Positions 1 through 8,400 of a DNA stretch of 13,225 bases are shown piece after piece. The translations under genes were made by a program, and so were the position numbers. The stretch is from NCBI GenBank assembly GCA_029940115.1, contig JAOZRQ010000016.1:1-13225 (forward strand), in the 5' to 3' direction. Position 1 is the first letter of the stretch. Every line of letters begins with the position of its first letter. Below the pieces are notes generated by a model that saw only the letters and a list, made by a program, of their open reading frames with translations, made no database searches and was not told the DNA's origin. This DNA is from Desulfobacterales bacterium. GTDB taxonomy: Bacteria; Desulfobacterota; Desulfobacteria; Desulfobacterales; 4be13.

Positions 1-191
1 CTGGATTTGGCAATCCAGGCCGAGCAAGGTTGGTCCAAACGATGATCAAGGTCAACTTCAGTCTCTTTTTCGGCATATTTCGTCAAACTTTTTAGAGCTG
101 TTTAAAAAAAACTGTAAGAAAAAAAAATATGATGTGTAAGATAGAAACTAAGAAGGGAAAGGCTATCAAGAAACCCGGTTTCTGAAACCAG
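1..191. other. Upstream leader region, no convincing complete gene
   Basis: No complete gene is visible here. The first 18 bases form a perfect inverted repeat, CTGGATT-TGGC-AATCCAG (7-bp stem, 4-nt loop), at the window edge; no T-run follows, so it is not a typical terminator. In frame 1 the sequence reads LDLAIQAEQGWSKR and then stops at TGA 43-45. This could be the C-terminus of an upstream gene, but 14 codons are too few to identify it. Positions 90-135 are strongly A/T-rich with long A-runs and include a TATGAT (128-133) that resembles a -10 box. I see no good -35 at the right spacing, so a promoter here is only a possibility. Confidence 0.4.
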
Positions 192-202
192 GTGTCTGAA
201 AC
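170..202. promoter_or_regulatory. Alternating inverted hexamers upstream of the tolC-like gene
   Basis: GAAACC (170-175), GGTTTC (177-182) and GAAACC (184-189) follow one another at a 7-bp period. This creates two overlapping palindromes that share the central hexamer. The octamer TCTGAAAC at 181-188 recurs at 195-202. The cluster lies just before, and partly over, the possible translation starts of the outer-membrane gene (GTG 192, ATG 213). It could be an operator or a small competing RNA fold; the sequence alone does not decide. With one-base centres the palindromes suit a DNA-binding dimer better than an RNA hairpin. Confidence 0.3.
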
Positions 203-212
203 ATTCTTGCTT

Positions 213-2081
213 ATGAGACTCAATACAATGCTGATCACGGGATGGATCATTTTATTGTTGGTTCTGCTGATGGCGAGTGGGTGCATGAACACATTCACGA
301 CCCTCTACAAAGTTGACTTGGCCGCCCAGCGCCGGCTCAACGCGGCAGAGGACCTTGCCCTGCTTCGTCCCGAATATCCCCCGATGGATCTGCCTGACCC
401 GCTCACCTTGGATGACGCGGTCCACATCGGCTTGGAGAACAACTTGGACATGCGAATCAGCCGCATCATGGCAGAGATCAATGATGACAAGGCTCTGGTG
501 GAAAAGTTGAAGATGCTCCCCAGCGCGAGTTTCAGGGGCAACTTTTCCCAGAGCAATGTCTTGAGTGCCACAGACGAAGATCAGATCCAGAAGAGCGCGA
601 CCCTGACCCTGTCATGGAACATTCTCGACTTCGGGCTCTCCTACATCCGTGCCCGCCAGACCGCCATCAGGACCGAGATCAAGCGCATGGAGCGGATCCG
701 CCAGGCCCAGAACTTGGCATCAAACATATTCACGGCATACTGGAAGACGGTTCTGGCCGAACAATCCTTGGAGGAGCTCCGGAAGATCGAAAGGGAGATC
801 GGGGAATACAAGAAGAAGGCCGAAATCCTGGTGGCTGAGAAGCGGCTCGACCCGATTGCCTCCAAGGCGATTGAAAAGAAGATCATCGAACTGGCCATCA
901 CCGCGGAGAACCTTCAGGCGGAGATATCCGGCGCGAAGATCCAGTTGGTCCAACTGATGGGGCTGAATCCGATGACACCGATCAACCTGAAACGGGAGCC
1001 GTTCCGGGAGTACGTGGAACGGATGCCGCTTCCCGAATCCTTGGCGTCTGAAAAATTGGAGCGGATATCCCTGCACAACCGGCCCGAGATGTTCACCGCA
1101 GACATGGACATCCAGGTTCAGCAGGATGAGGCCAAAGCCATGTTGCTCTCCATGTTCCCTGGGATCGGCTTGGCCTTTTCAACCAATTACAATGCCAATT
1201 CCTCTTATCAGAACAATTTCTGGTTCAACTGGGCCGCGAGCGTGACCAACAGCCTGCTTTCCATTCCCGGAAAGTATTTCAACTGGGAAGCCCAGAACAA
1301 GAACTTGGACATGGCGACCCTTCGCCGACTGATGCTCTCTGCCGGCGTCATCGTCCAGACCCATGTCGCGCTGCACGATTACCGCGTCAAAATACGGCAG
1401 TTCAGGCTGTACGAGGATTCCTTCTCCATCACCAAGGACCTGCTCAACATGAGCCGGGAACGCCACCAGCTGGGCCTGCTCTCCAGCTGGGCCCTGACCC
1501 AGCGGATGCTGGAGGAGGTGGTCGCCCGCCTCGGACGGGACCGCCGCATCATTGACCTGATGAACGCATACAACACGCTCCTCGTGACCCTCGGGCTTGA
1601 TTACAGCCAATGGCGCCAGCCCCTCCCTGACATGGATGAGGAAGCCATGCCGGATGACATCCAATATAAGGATATTGTCAAACGGGAGAGAAAACCGGTT
1701 GCGGATGAACCCCGCTATATTGAGCCAGATTATTATTATCAGCTTGAAAATGAATCCAAAGATATTGAAATTGAGTCCAAAGATGATTATGATCTTGAAA
1801 TTGCGCCCAAAGATGATTATGATATTGAAATTGCGCCCGAAGATGATTATGATATTGAAATTGTGCCCGAAGATGATTATGACATAAAGGATGAACCCGC
1901 GGATGAAGAATCTCTTCCTGACAGCGAAGAGGACCGGATTGAAGAAGAGGACATATATAAGGATACACCCGACTCAGAACCTTGGGACCCGTTCATCATG
2001 GATCACGATGACACAGCCGAAATCCAGATGGACCAAACGGATCAGCTGAAGCCGATGGTCGCGCCGCTGACCGTTCCCTGA
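213..2081 (+). CDS. TolC/OprM-family outer-membrane efflux lipoprotein with acidic C-terminal tail
   Basis: This is probably the outer-membrane duct of a tripartite exporter, spanning the periplasm and outer membrane. With ATG 213 it has 622 residues. It begins with a lipoprotein signal: Arg2, a hydrophobic stretch, and the lipobox ASGC with Cys24. Met at +2 rather than Asp fits outer-membrane sorting. Two outer-membrane-efflux (OEP) halves follow. The first starts near PLTLDDAVHIGLENN and has long Gln/Glu/Lys-rich helices. The second starts near RPEMFTADMDIQ and ends at LLVTLGLDYSQW (about residue 467). The remaining 155 or so residues are a very acidic extension not usual for TolC proteins. 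GTG 192 is an alternative start but would place Glu in the signal's n-region. No start has a strong ribosome-binding site. The next gene, 189 bp downstream on the same strand, encodes a giant repeat protein, so a type I secretion role is inferred. A drug or metal efflux OprM-like role cannot be excluded. Confidence 0.88.
   Translation: MRLNTMLITGWIILLLVLLMASGCMNTFTTLYKVDLAAQRRLNAAEDLALLRPEYPPMDLPDPLTLDDAVHIGLENNLDMRISRIMAEINDDKALVEKLKMLPSASFRGNFSQSNVLSATDEDQIQKSATLTLSWNILDFGLSYIRARQTAIRTEIKRMERIRQAQNLASNIFTAYWKTVLAEQSLEELRKIEREIGEYKKKAEILVAEKRLDPIASKAIEKKIIELAITAENLQAEISGAKIQLVQLMGLNPMTPINLKREPFREYVERMPLPESLASEKLERISLHNRPEMFTADMDIQVQQDEAKAMLLSMFPGIGLAFSTNYNANSSYQNNFWFNWAASVTNSLLSIPGKYFNWEAQNKNLDMATLRRLMLSAGVIVQTHVALHDYRVKIRQFRLYEDSFSITKDLLNMSRERHQLGLLSSWALTQRMLEEVVARLGRDRRIIDLMNAYNTLLVTLGLDYSQWRQPLPDMDEEAMPDDIQYKDIVKRERKPVADEPRYIEPDYYYQLENESKDIEIESKDDYDLEIAPKDDYDIEIAPEDDYDIEIVPEDDYDIKDEPADEESLPDSEEDRIEEEDIYKDTPDSEPWDPFIMDHDDTAEIQMDQTDQLKPMVAPLTVP
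1761..1890 (+). repeat. 30-bp in-frame minisatellite in the TolC-like tail
   Basis: Four tandem units of exactly 30 bp (1761-1790, 1791-1820, 1821-1850, 1851-1880) plus a 10-bp partial fifth encode DIEIESKDDY, DLEIAPKDDY, DIEIAPEDDY and DIEIVPEDDY. The copies differ by only a few bases. The block is visibly more AT-rich (gat att gaa att...) than the GC-rich core of the same gene. Because the unit is a multiple of three, copy number could change by slippage without breaking the frame. The tail should lie on the periplasmic side in a TolC topology. Asp/Glu/Tyr-rich repeats could bind divalent cations or a partner; no function is assigned. Confidence 0.9.
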
Positions 2082-2094
2082 AAGTGGATGACAA

Positions 2095-2121
2095 GTGGAT
2101 CCCTGCTTTCGCAGGAATGAC
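2095..2121. repeat. REP-like dispersed extragenic palindrome
   Basis: The core CCTGC-TTTC-GCAGG (2102-2115) is flanked by GTGGATC on the left and AATGAC on the right. This is the layout of a widespread proteobacterial extragenic palindrome (typically GGATCCC-hairpin-GGAATGAC). Read on the minus strand it gives the familiar spurious peptide CHSCESRDP, which turns up in many mis-annotated small ORFs. It lies just after the stop codon of the tolC-like gene, a usual site for such elements. Family membership is from memory; multiple copies in this genome would confirm it. Confidence 0.6.
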
Positions 2122-2166
2122 AATGTGGTGGAAACAATGCCCAAATTTGAAACTTTAGGTCACGAT

Positions 2167-2227
2167 TTGGTGCTTGATACTGGGTGCTTGATATTCCCGG
2201 TATCGAGCATCGAGTATCAAGCATCAA
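2167..2227. repeat. Long near-perfect stem-loop (27-bp arms, 7-nt loop)
   Basis: Arms 2167-2193 and 2201-2227 pair at 26 of 27 positions, counting three G-U pairs; the one mismatch is G2182 against G2212. The loop is TTCCCGG (2194-2200). Each arm is itself a tandem duplication of a unit like TGCTTGATA (left) or TATCRAGCA (right), so the element looks like a repeat-derived palindrome. No T-run follows, so it is not a classic intrinsic terminator. It ends 43 bp before the giant gene's start codon and 30 bp before its ribosome-binding site. In mRNA it could protect the upstream message, block read-through or set the expression ratio of the two genes. Confidence 0.85.
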
Positions 2228-2257
2228 TATGCGAAAAGTTTAATCAGTTCAAGGTGT

Positions 2258-2265
2258 TAAGGAGG
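2258..2265 (+). promoter_or_regulatory. Strong ribosome-binding site of the giant gene
   Basis: TAAGGAGG is a full match to the anti-Shine-Dalgarno partner sequence, five bases before ATG 2271. An in-frame stop (TAA 2241-2243) lies just upstream, which fixes the start region. GTG 2268 is in frame but too close to the site, so ATG 2271 is chosen. Confidence 0.9.
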
Positions 2266-2270
2266 CAGTG

Positions 2271-2474
2271 ATGTTTAATTTAAGGAAGCTTGAAGAACGG
2301 ATCGTTCTTGACGGCGCGGGCTTTGAGGACGCGCTGAATGAGATCCAGGATCAGGAAGAGCATGTGAGGGAGATGTTCCATGCTCTGGAGACGCACAACC
2401 GGGCCGACATGGACTATGACCTGGATTATGATGAACCGCTTTATCTCACGGACGGACCGGATGCCGAGCCGGAC
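2271..2474 (+). other. LEPR-XLL-like N-terminal motif and acidic linker
   Basis: Residues 7-16 read LEERIVLDGA, close to the LExR-x-(L/V)LD-A motif found at the extreme N-terminus of many giant repeat proteins that carry DUF4347. It replaces a Sec signal and is thought to mark a group of secreted giants; its mechanism is unknown to me. Residues 17-68 are rich in Glu, Asp and His and include DMDYDLDYDEP, which resembles the DDYDLEI repeats in the tail of the upstream TolC-like protein. Confidence 0.7.
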
Positions 2475-5400
2475 GCTCTCCGTGTCTTGGCGATATCCTC
2501 GGACATCGCGGACGCGGACGACCTCGCGGCCGCGGCCCGGGACGACGTGATCGTTGTCCGCTATGATGCCTCCGACACCGACGCGGAGGGGCTCACCGCC
2601 CTGATCAATGAGGCCCTGGGCGGACAAAAGGCTGACAGCATCGCGTTCGCCGCGCACAGCGAGGGGGACGCGCGGCTGAACCTGACCCATGCGGATGTCA
2701 TCACTCCCGATTCCCTGGAGACGGATGAGACCCATCAGAGGTTCTGGCAGGAGGTCGGCGATCTCCTCGCAGATGACGGCAGGATTGACCTTCTGGCCTG
2801 CGACATGGCCGGAACCGAGGCCGGCGACCGGTTCCTGACCGGAATCGGCGACTTGGCCGACAGGAGCGTGGCAGCCTCCACGGACGCCACCGGAAACGCG
2901 GCATATGGCGGCGACTGGGTCCTGGAGGCCGGCGGTGTTGACGTGGGGGCCGCGTACTTTGACGCGGAGCGGATCGCCCGGTTCGACGGCGTCCTGAACG
3001 AGAGCCCCTATGTTGCCGCCGCCGTCACCGGAGTCCCGGTGGCGGAGGAGGGGAAGCCGTGGCTGTTCACCGTGCCCGCGGGCACCTTTGTGGACCCGGA
3101 CGGCGACCCCCTGAAGTACTGGTCCTTCCGCACACCCAACGAGCAGCTCCCCTACTGGATGTCCATCGAGGGGGCCAGCGGCACCTTTTACGGAACCCCG
3201 CCCACCGACGAGCAGAGGCTTCTGACCGGGCTGACTGAGGACGCGTCGGCTGAAAGGGTCGTGACCGTCACCGCGACCGACCCGAGCTGGGCCGGCGCGC
3301 AGACGAGCTTCCCCGTGACGGTCATCGACACGCCGGAGGCGCCCATCGCGATGAGCGGCATCGACACCGAGGACGCCACCCAGCACAAGGAGTGGGTCTT
3401 CACCGTGCCCGCGGGCACGTTCGTGGATCCCGAGGGCGGCAACCTGACCTACTCCGCCGAGAACATGCCGGACGGCATGGCCTTCGACAAGGCCACACAG
3501 ACCTTCACCTGGACACCCGACGGCGCGGCCGGCTCGCACCTGGAGGACGCCGTGGACGACAGTCCCCACGCCGTGAGGCTGGTGGCCGCCGACATCCAGG
3601 GCAAGTCCAGCCTCCTCGACTTTGACGTGTCCGTGGCCAATGTCAATGACGCGCCGTACTTCTCCGGAACCGTCCCGGAGGGTCTGAACGTGGACCAGGG
3701 GGACCCCTTCACCTTCACCCTTCCCGAGGACTTCTTCACCGACCCCGAGGGCGACCCCCTGAAATACTGGTCCTTCCGCACACCCAACGAGCAGCTTCCC
3801 ACTTGGATGTCCCTTGACCAGGGCACCGGGACCTTTTATGGAACCGCGGATGAGACGGCTGTCGGGCCGACCTTCGTGACGGTGACCGCGACCGACCCGA
3901 GCTGGGCTGGCGCGCAGAAGGGCTTCATGGTGACGGTGAATGACAAGAACTTCCCGCCAGAGCTGAGGGAGACCATCACCGTTCCCGACATCCCGCAACA
4001 TGGGGAGCTGATCCATCCCATCCCCGAGGGCACCTTTGTGGATCCCGACGACGGGGACGAGATGTACTTCTACGCGCAGGACACCACTGACGGCACAGAG
4101 CTGGGGGAGCTCGTCGTAATTGACGACAAAGGGTCGCACCCCTTCATCACCCTCGACGATGATGCCGGCATCCTCACCTTCACACCGGATGCCGAGGAGG
4201 ATGTGGGCAACCACAAGGTGGAGGTGTGGGCGTATGACTCCTTTGGGGAGAACAGCAAGTCAACGACATTCGAGTTCAATGTGACCAACGTGAACGATCC
4301 CCCGGTGAAGGGGCCCGACATACCGACCCAGTATGTGACCCAGGGGGAGCCCTTCACCTTCACCATACCGGACGGCACGTTCGTGGACCCGGATCCGGGT
4401 GACACCGAGAACCTGAAATACTGGTCCTTCCGCACACCCAACGAGCAGCTTCCCACATGGATGTCCCTTGACGGGGACACCTTTTACGGAACGCCGGTGG
4501 ATGAGTCAGCTGTCGGGCCGACCATGGTGACGGTGACCGCGACCGACCCGAGCTGGGCCGGCGCGCAGATGAGCTTTGAGGTGATCGTGGAGGACACGCC
4601 AGATCACCCGCCCGAAATCGCCAACCTTGATGGTGACACCCTCCTTTACACCGAAGCGGACGGTCCGGTGCGATTGGACGCGGGCACTGCCCTGGCCCAG
4701 GTCACCGATCTGGACAGCCCAGACTTTGAAGGGGGCAAGTTGGTGGTGGAGGTCCTGGATGCCAAGGCTGAGGATTCCATCGCCATTCTGCATGAGGGGA
4801 ACGCCGCGGGACAGATCGGCATGTATGATGATGAGTTCAGCGGACCCATGGTGACCTACGGCGGCGATTACATCGGCAACATTGAGGCGATCAACGGCAG
4901 GCTCGAAGTGACCCTGACCGGCAACGCGGATTCGGAAGCGGTCTCCGAGCTGATTCAGAACATCACTTATGAGAACACCAACACCGATACGCCGGACGTC
5001 ACCCCGCGCGTCATCCGTTTCCAGATGGCCGACGGTGACGGAAGCGAGCTGACCGAGGCCCAGGCCGATGTCACGGTTCACCTTGAGCAGGTGAACAGCC
5101 CGCCCACCATCCTGAATCTGACAGGCGATGTGAACACCTTCGAGGAAGGCGACCCAACTGTGCCTGTGATTGATGTCGGGGGCGATGCGACGGTCGAAGA
5201 CATCGACAGCACCAACTTCGACGGCGGCTACTTGGAGGTCAGGATTGACAGCGGGTACCGGGTAAACGATCTCATCAGCTACACAGCGAGCGGCGATCCC
5301 AAGGGGACGGTCACCTATCCTCAGGGCAACGTGATGAAGGTTGACTTCGACGACGGGGTTAAGGCCGCGGATGTGCAGGCATTCATCCGCACCCTCACCT

Positions 5401-8400
5401 ACGAGAGCACCTCAGGGAATCCGCCAGAAGGCCAACGTGTGATCAACCTTTCCCTGTCTGACGGCGACGGGGGGCTGAACAATGGCGTGGGAGTGGCCGG
5501 GCCCGTCACCATAAATGTATTCCCTGTGAATGACGATCCGGTGATCACGGGCTTCAATGGCGACACCCAGTCGTTTGTGGAGGCAGAGGGGGGCGCGGTG
5601 CTGGCCGCGCCCGTGCTTATCGACGCGGGAACCGCGTTGGCTGAAGTGATCGATGTGGACAGCAATGACTTCGACGGGGGCCGGCTCAAGGTGGAGTTCC
5701 TGCCGGTGCCGGGCTACTCTGCGGATGAGGACCTCCTCTACATCCATCACGAAGGGAATTACACCGGGCAGATCGGCGTGACCGGGAATCTCGTCACATA
5801 CAGCGGGGATCCGATTGGAACCATCAGCAGCAGACCGGATGAGGGCATTCTGGAGGTCGCCTTTGACCAAGGCGACCGCGCCACCCCCACGGCCGTTTCC
5901 GCGTTGCTTCAGAACCTCACCTACCAGAACACCGATGTGGATGATCCCACACCCGGGGATCGGACCGTCCAGATCACGGTCTGGGACGGCGACGACGGCG
6001 TGGACGGCGATGCCGGCGATCACCAGATGACCGTGACGGTCGCCGGCACAAACGACACTCCTGTGCTCAACGGCATCGAAGGCGGCGCGGTATTTTATGG
6101 CGAGGCGGATCCGCCCGTGATCCTTGATCCGGATCAGGACGCCGGGATTCATGATGTGGACACCGTCAACTTTGACGGCGGCACCCTGACTGTCGAGATC
6201 ATCTCCGGCGGAGACTCGACTGAGGATGAGTTGAGAATCATGGATGGTGCGAACAGCATCGGTGTTGAACTGCCGGGCAACCTTACTTACAAGGGGAGTC
6301 CCATCGGCACCATCGTGGACAGCGACAACTACGGCTCAAGCACCTTGGAGATCACCCTCAACAATAGCGCGAATGAGGACGCGGTCTCCGCGCTGATGCG
6401 GAGCATCACCTATTCCAACGGCGAGACCCTGAGCCCCACCCCGGGCACCCGCACGGTCGAATTCACCCTGTATGACGGCGCCGGCGAGAACGGCACCAGC
6501 CTCTCCTCTCATATGTCCGTCACGGTCGGCCTCAGAAACGACGCGCCGGTGATCCATGACTTGGACGAGGCGGGTCCCACCTATTATGAAAACGATGTTG
6601 AATCGAAGATGCGGCTCGACGATGACGCGTATGTGACCGACATTGACAGCGACAAGTTCGACCGCCTCACGGTCCAGATCGTTGGGGGCTTGGCCGATGA
6701 TCAGGATGTGCTCACGGTCCAGAACGAGCCGGGCTTTGGCCCCGACCGGATCGCGTTCGACGGAAACAACATCACCTACAGCTTCAAGACCATCGGCATT
6801 GCAGAATACTCGGCGGACAGTGGCCTGCTCCAGATTGACCTGAACGACAACGCGGATGAGACCGCGGTCTCCAAGCTGATCCAGAACGTGGTTTACCAGA
6901 ACACCGACCCGAACGACCCCGAGGACGGGTATCGCACGGTCCGCTTCAAGGTCTGGGATGACCAGAACTCCGGGTCCGCGTTTGAAGATATGAGCTTCAT
7001 GGTGGAAGGGGTGAACGACGCGCCCGAGATCATGAATCTTCAGCCGGACAGCGTGACCTACGACGAGGGCGACGGCGCAGTCATCTTGGACCAGGTCCCG
7101 GTGGCCGCGAGTGTGGTGGATGTGGACAGCGATGCCCTCCCTCTCGGCCGCCTCGAGGTCTCTTTTGAAGGCGCTGATTTCCATCAAGCCGAGGACGTGC
7201 TCTCTATTCGGCACCAAGGGTTTGATGAGGGAGAGATCGGCTATAAACAGGTTGACGATGTGTGGGTCGTCTCCTACGGATCCACCATGATCGGCAAGGG
7301 TGACTTTGACTCCGGATCCGGCATGCTCGAGATTGATTTCACGGACCAGGCGGACAAAGACTCGGTCTCCGCGCTGGTTCAGAACATCACCTACGAGAAC
7401 TTGGATACGCTGAATCCCACTGAGGGGGACCGCGTGGTCCACTTCCAGCTCTGGGAGGATTACTGGGAGTCCCCGGACACAGTCAATCCCGACGGCGGCG
7501 ACTCCAGCGAGTTCAAGGATGTGCTCGTACGCGTGGGCGATGTGAACGACGCGCCCGTGATCCACCACCTCGGGGGCGACTTCCTGCTCTACAACGAGAC
7601 CGAGGGGGGTCGCGTGGTGGACCAAACCACCCCGGCCTTGATCGAGGACGCGGAGGACAGCCTCGCGGGCGGCAGGCTCACGGTGGAGATCCTCGGGAAT
7701 GTCGCGGATGAGGACCGGCTCGGCATCGCCGCTGCCGGGAAACTCCAGTTCTTCAATGACCAGTACGTCCTGTATGATGGGACCCAGATCGGTGAGGCCA
7801 CCTACACCCCGGGTTCCCCGCTGATGGACATTCAGTTGGCCGACCATCCGGCTGTGAACACCGAGACGGTCTCCGAACTGATCCAGGCCATCACCTACAA
7901 CAACGTGGATTCTTATGACCCGACCGCGGGCGAGCGCACCCTCCGCTTCGTGCTCACCGACGGCGAGGACATCAGCCCCCAGTATGATGTGACCATTGAG
8001 GTGGAATCGCCCAACAATGATCCGGTCATTTACAACATCGACGCGGCCGACACCCTGACCTACATGGAGGATGCCGGCGCGGTACGCTTGGATCAGCCGG
8101 ACGCGGTCTTTGCACAGGACATGGACAGCGGCGATTTTGACGGGGGCCGGCTCCAGATCGAGATCATCGGTGCGGACACGACTGAGGATGTGATCGGGTT
8201 CGCGAACGACATGGGCGTGAACTATGTGAGCGGCGCGTTGCTGTTCAACAATGAGCAGATCGGGTCCAACGAGAGTGCGGATCCGTGGGTGTTCGACATC
8301 GCCCTTGATGAGGACGCGACCCCGACCGCGATCACCGCGGTCCTTCAAAACCTGACCTATGCGAATACTGACACCGCGGCGCCTGAGGAGGGCGTACGCA

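Larger units (their letters stand above)
2082..2270. other. 189-bp intergenic region between the tolC-like gene and the giant gene
   Basis: It holds a direct repeat AAGTGGAT (2082-2089 and 2093-2100), a palindromic dispersed element, a long stem-loop, and the ribosome-binding site of the giant gene. CCAAAT (2141-2146) and ATTTGG (2165-2170) can also pair, and would compete with the base of the long stem-loop. I found no convincing sigma-70 promoter or U-tract terminator. Read-through from the tolC-like gene is therefore possible, but a separate promoter cannot be excluded. Confidence 0.6.

Noticed and set aside
1678..1968. Minus-strand ORF with repeated NHLRAQFQYH
   Set aside because: It is only the complement of the 30-bp minisatellite in the TolC-like tail.
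2147..2216. Sigma-70 promoter candidates (TTGAAA 2147-2152; TTGATA 2174-2179 and 2188-2193)
   Set aside because: No acceptable -10 hexamer lies 16-18 bp downstream of any of them, and two are part of the stem-loop repeat.
2042..2227. 61-codon minus-strand ORF containing CHSCESRDP
   Set aside because: It is translated from the REP-like palindrome and the long stem-loop; spurious peptides of this kind are common over dispersed repeats.
2167..2227. Intrinsic terminator of the duct gene
   Set aside because: The stem is strong but no T-run follows it (TATGCGAAAAG comes next), so a Rho-independent terminator is not supported.
2280..4214. 644-codon minus-strand open frame
   Set aside because: It lies wholly antisense to the giant gene. 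Its peptide shows mirrored repeats of the + strand modules (such as recurring VGRGHRHEG and PVLQG blocks). GC-rich codon bias leaves the opposite frame free of stops.
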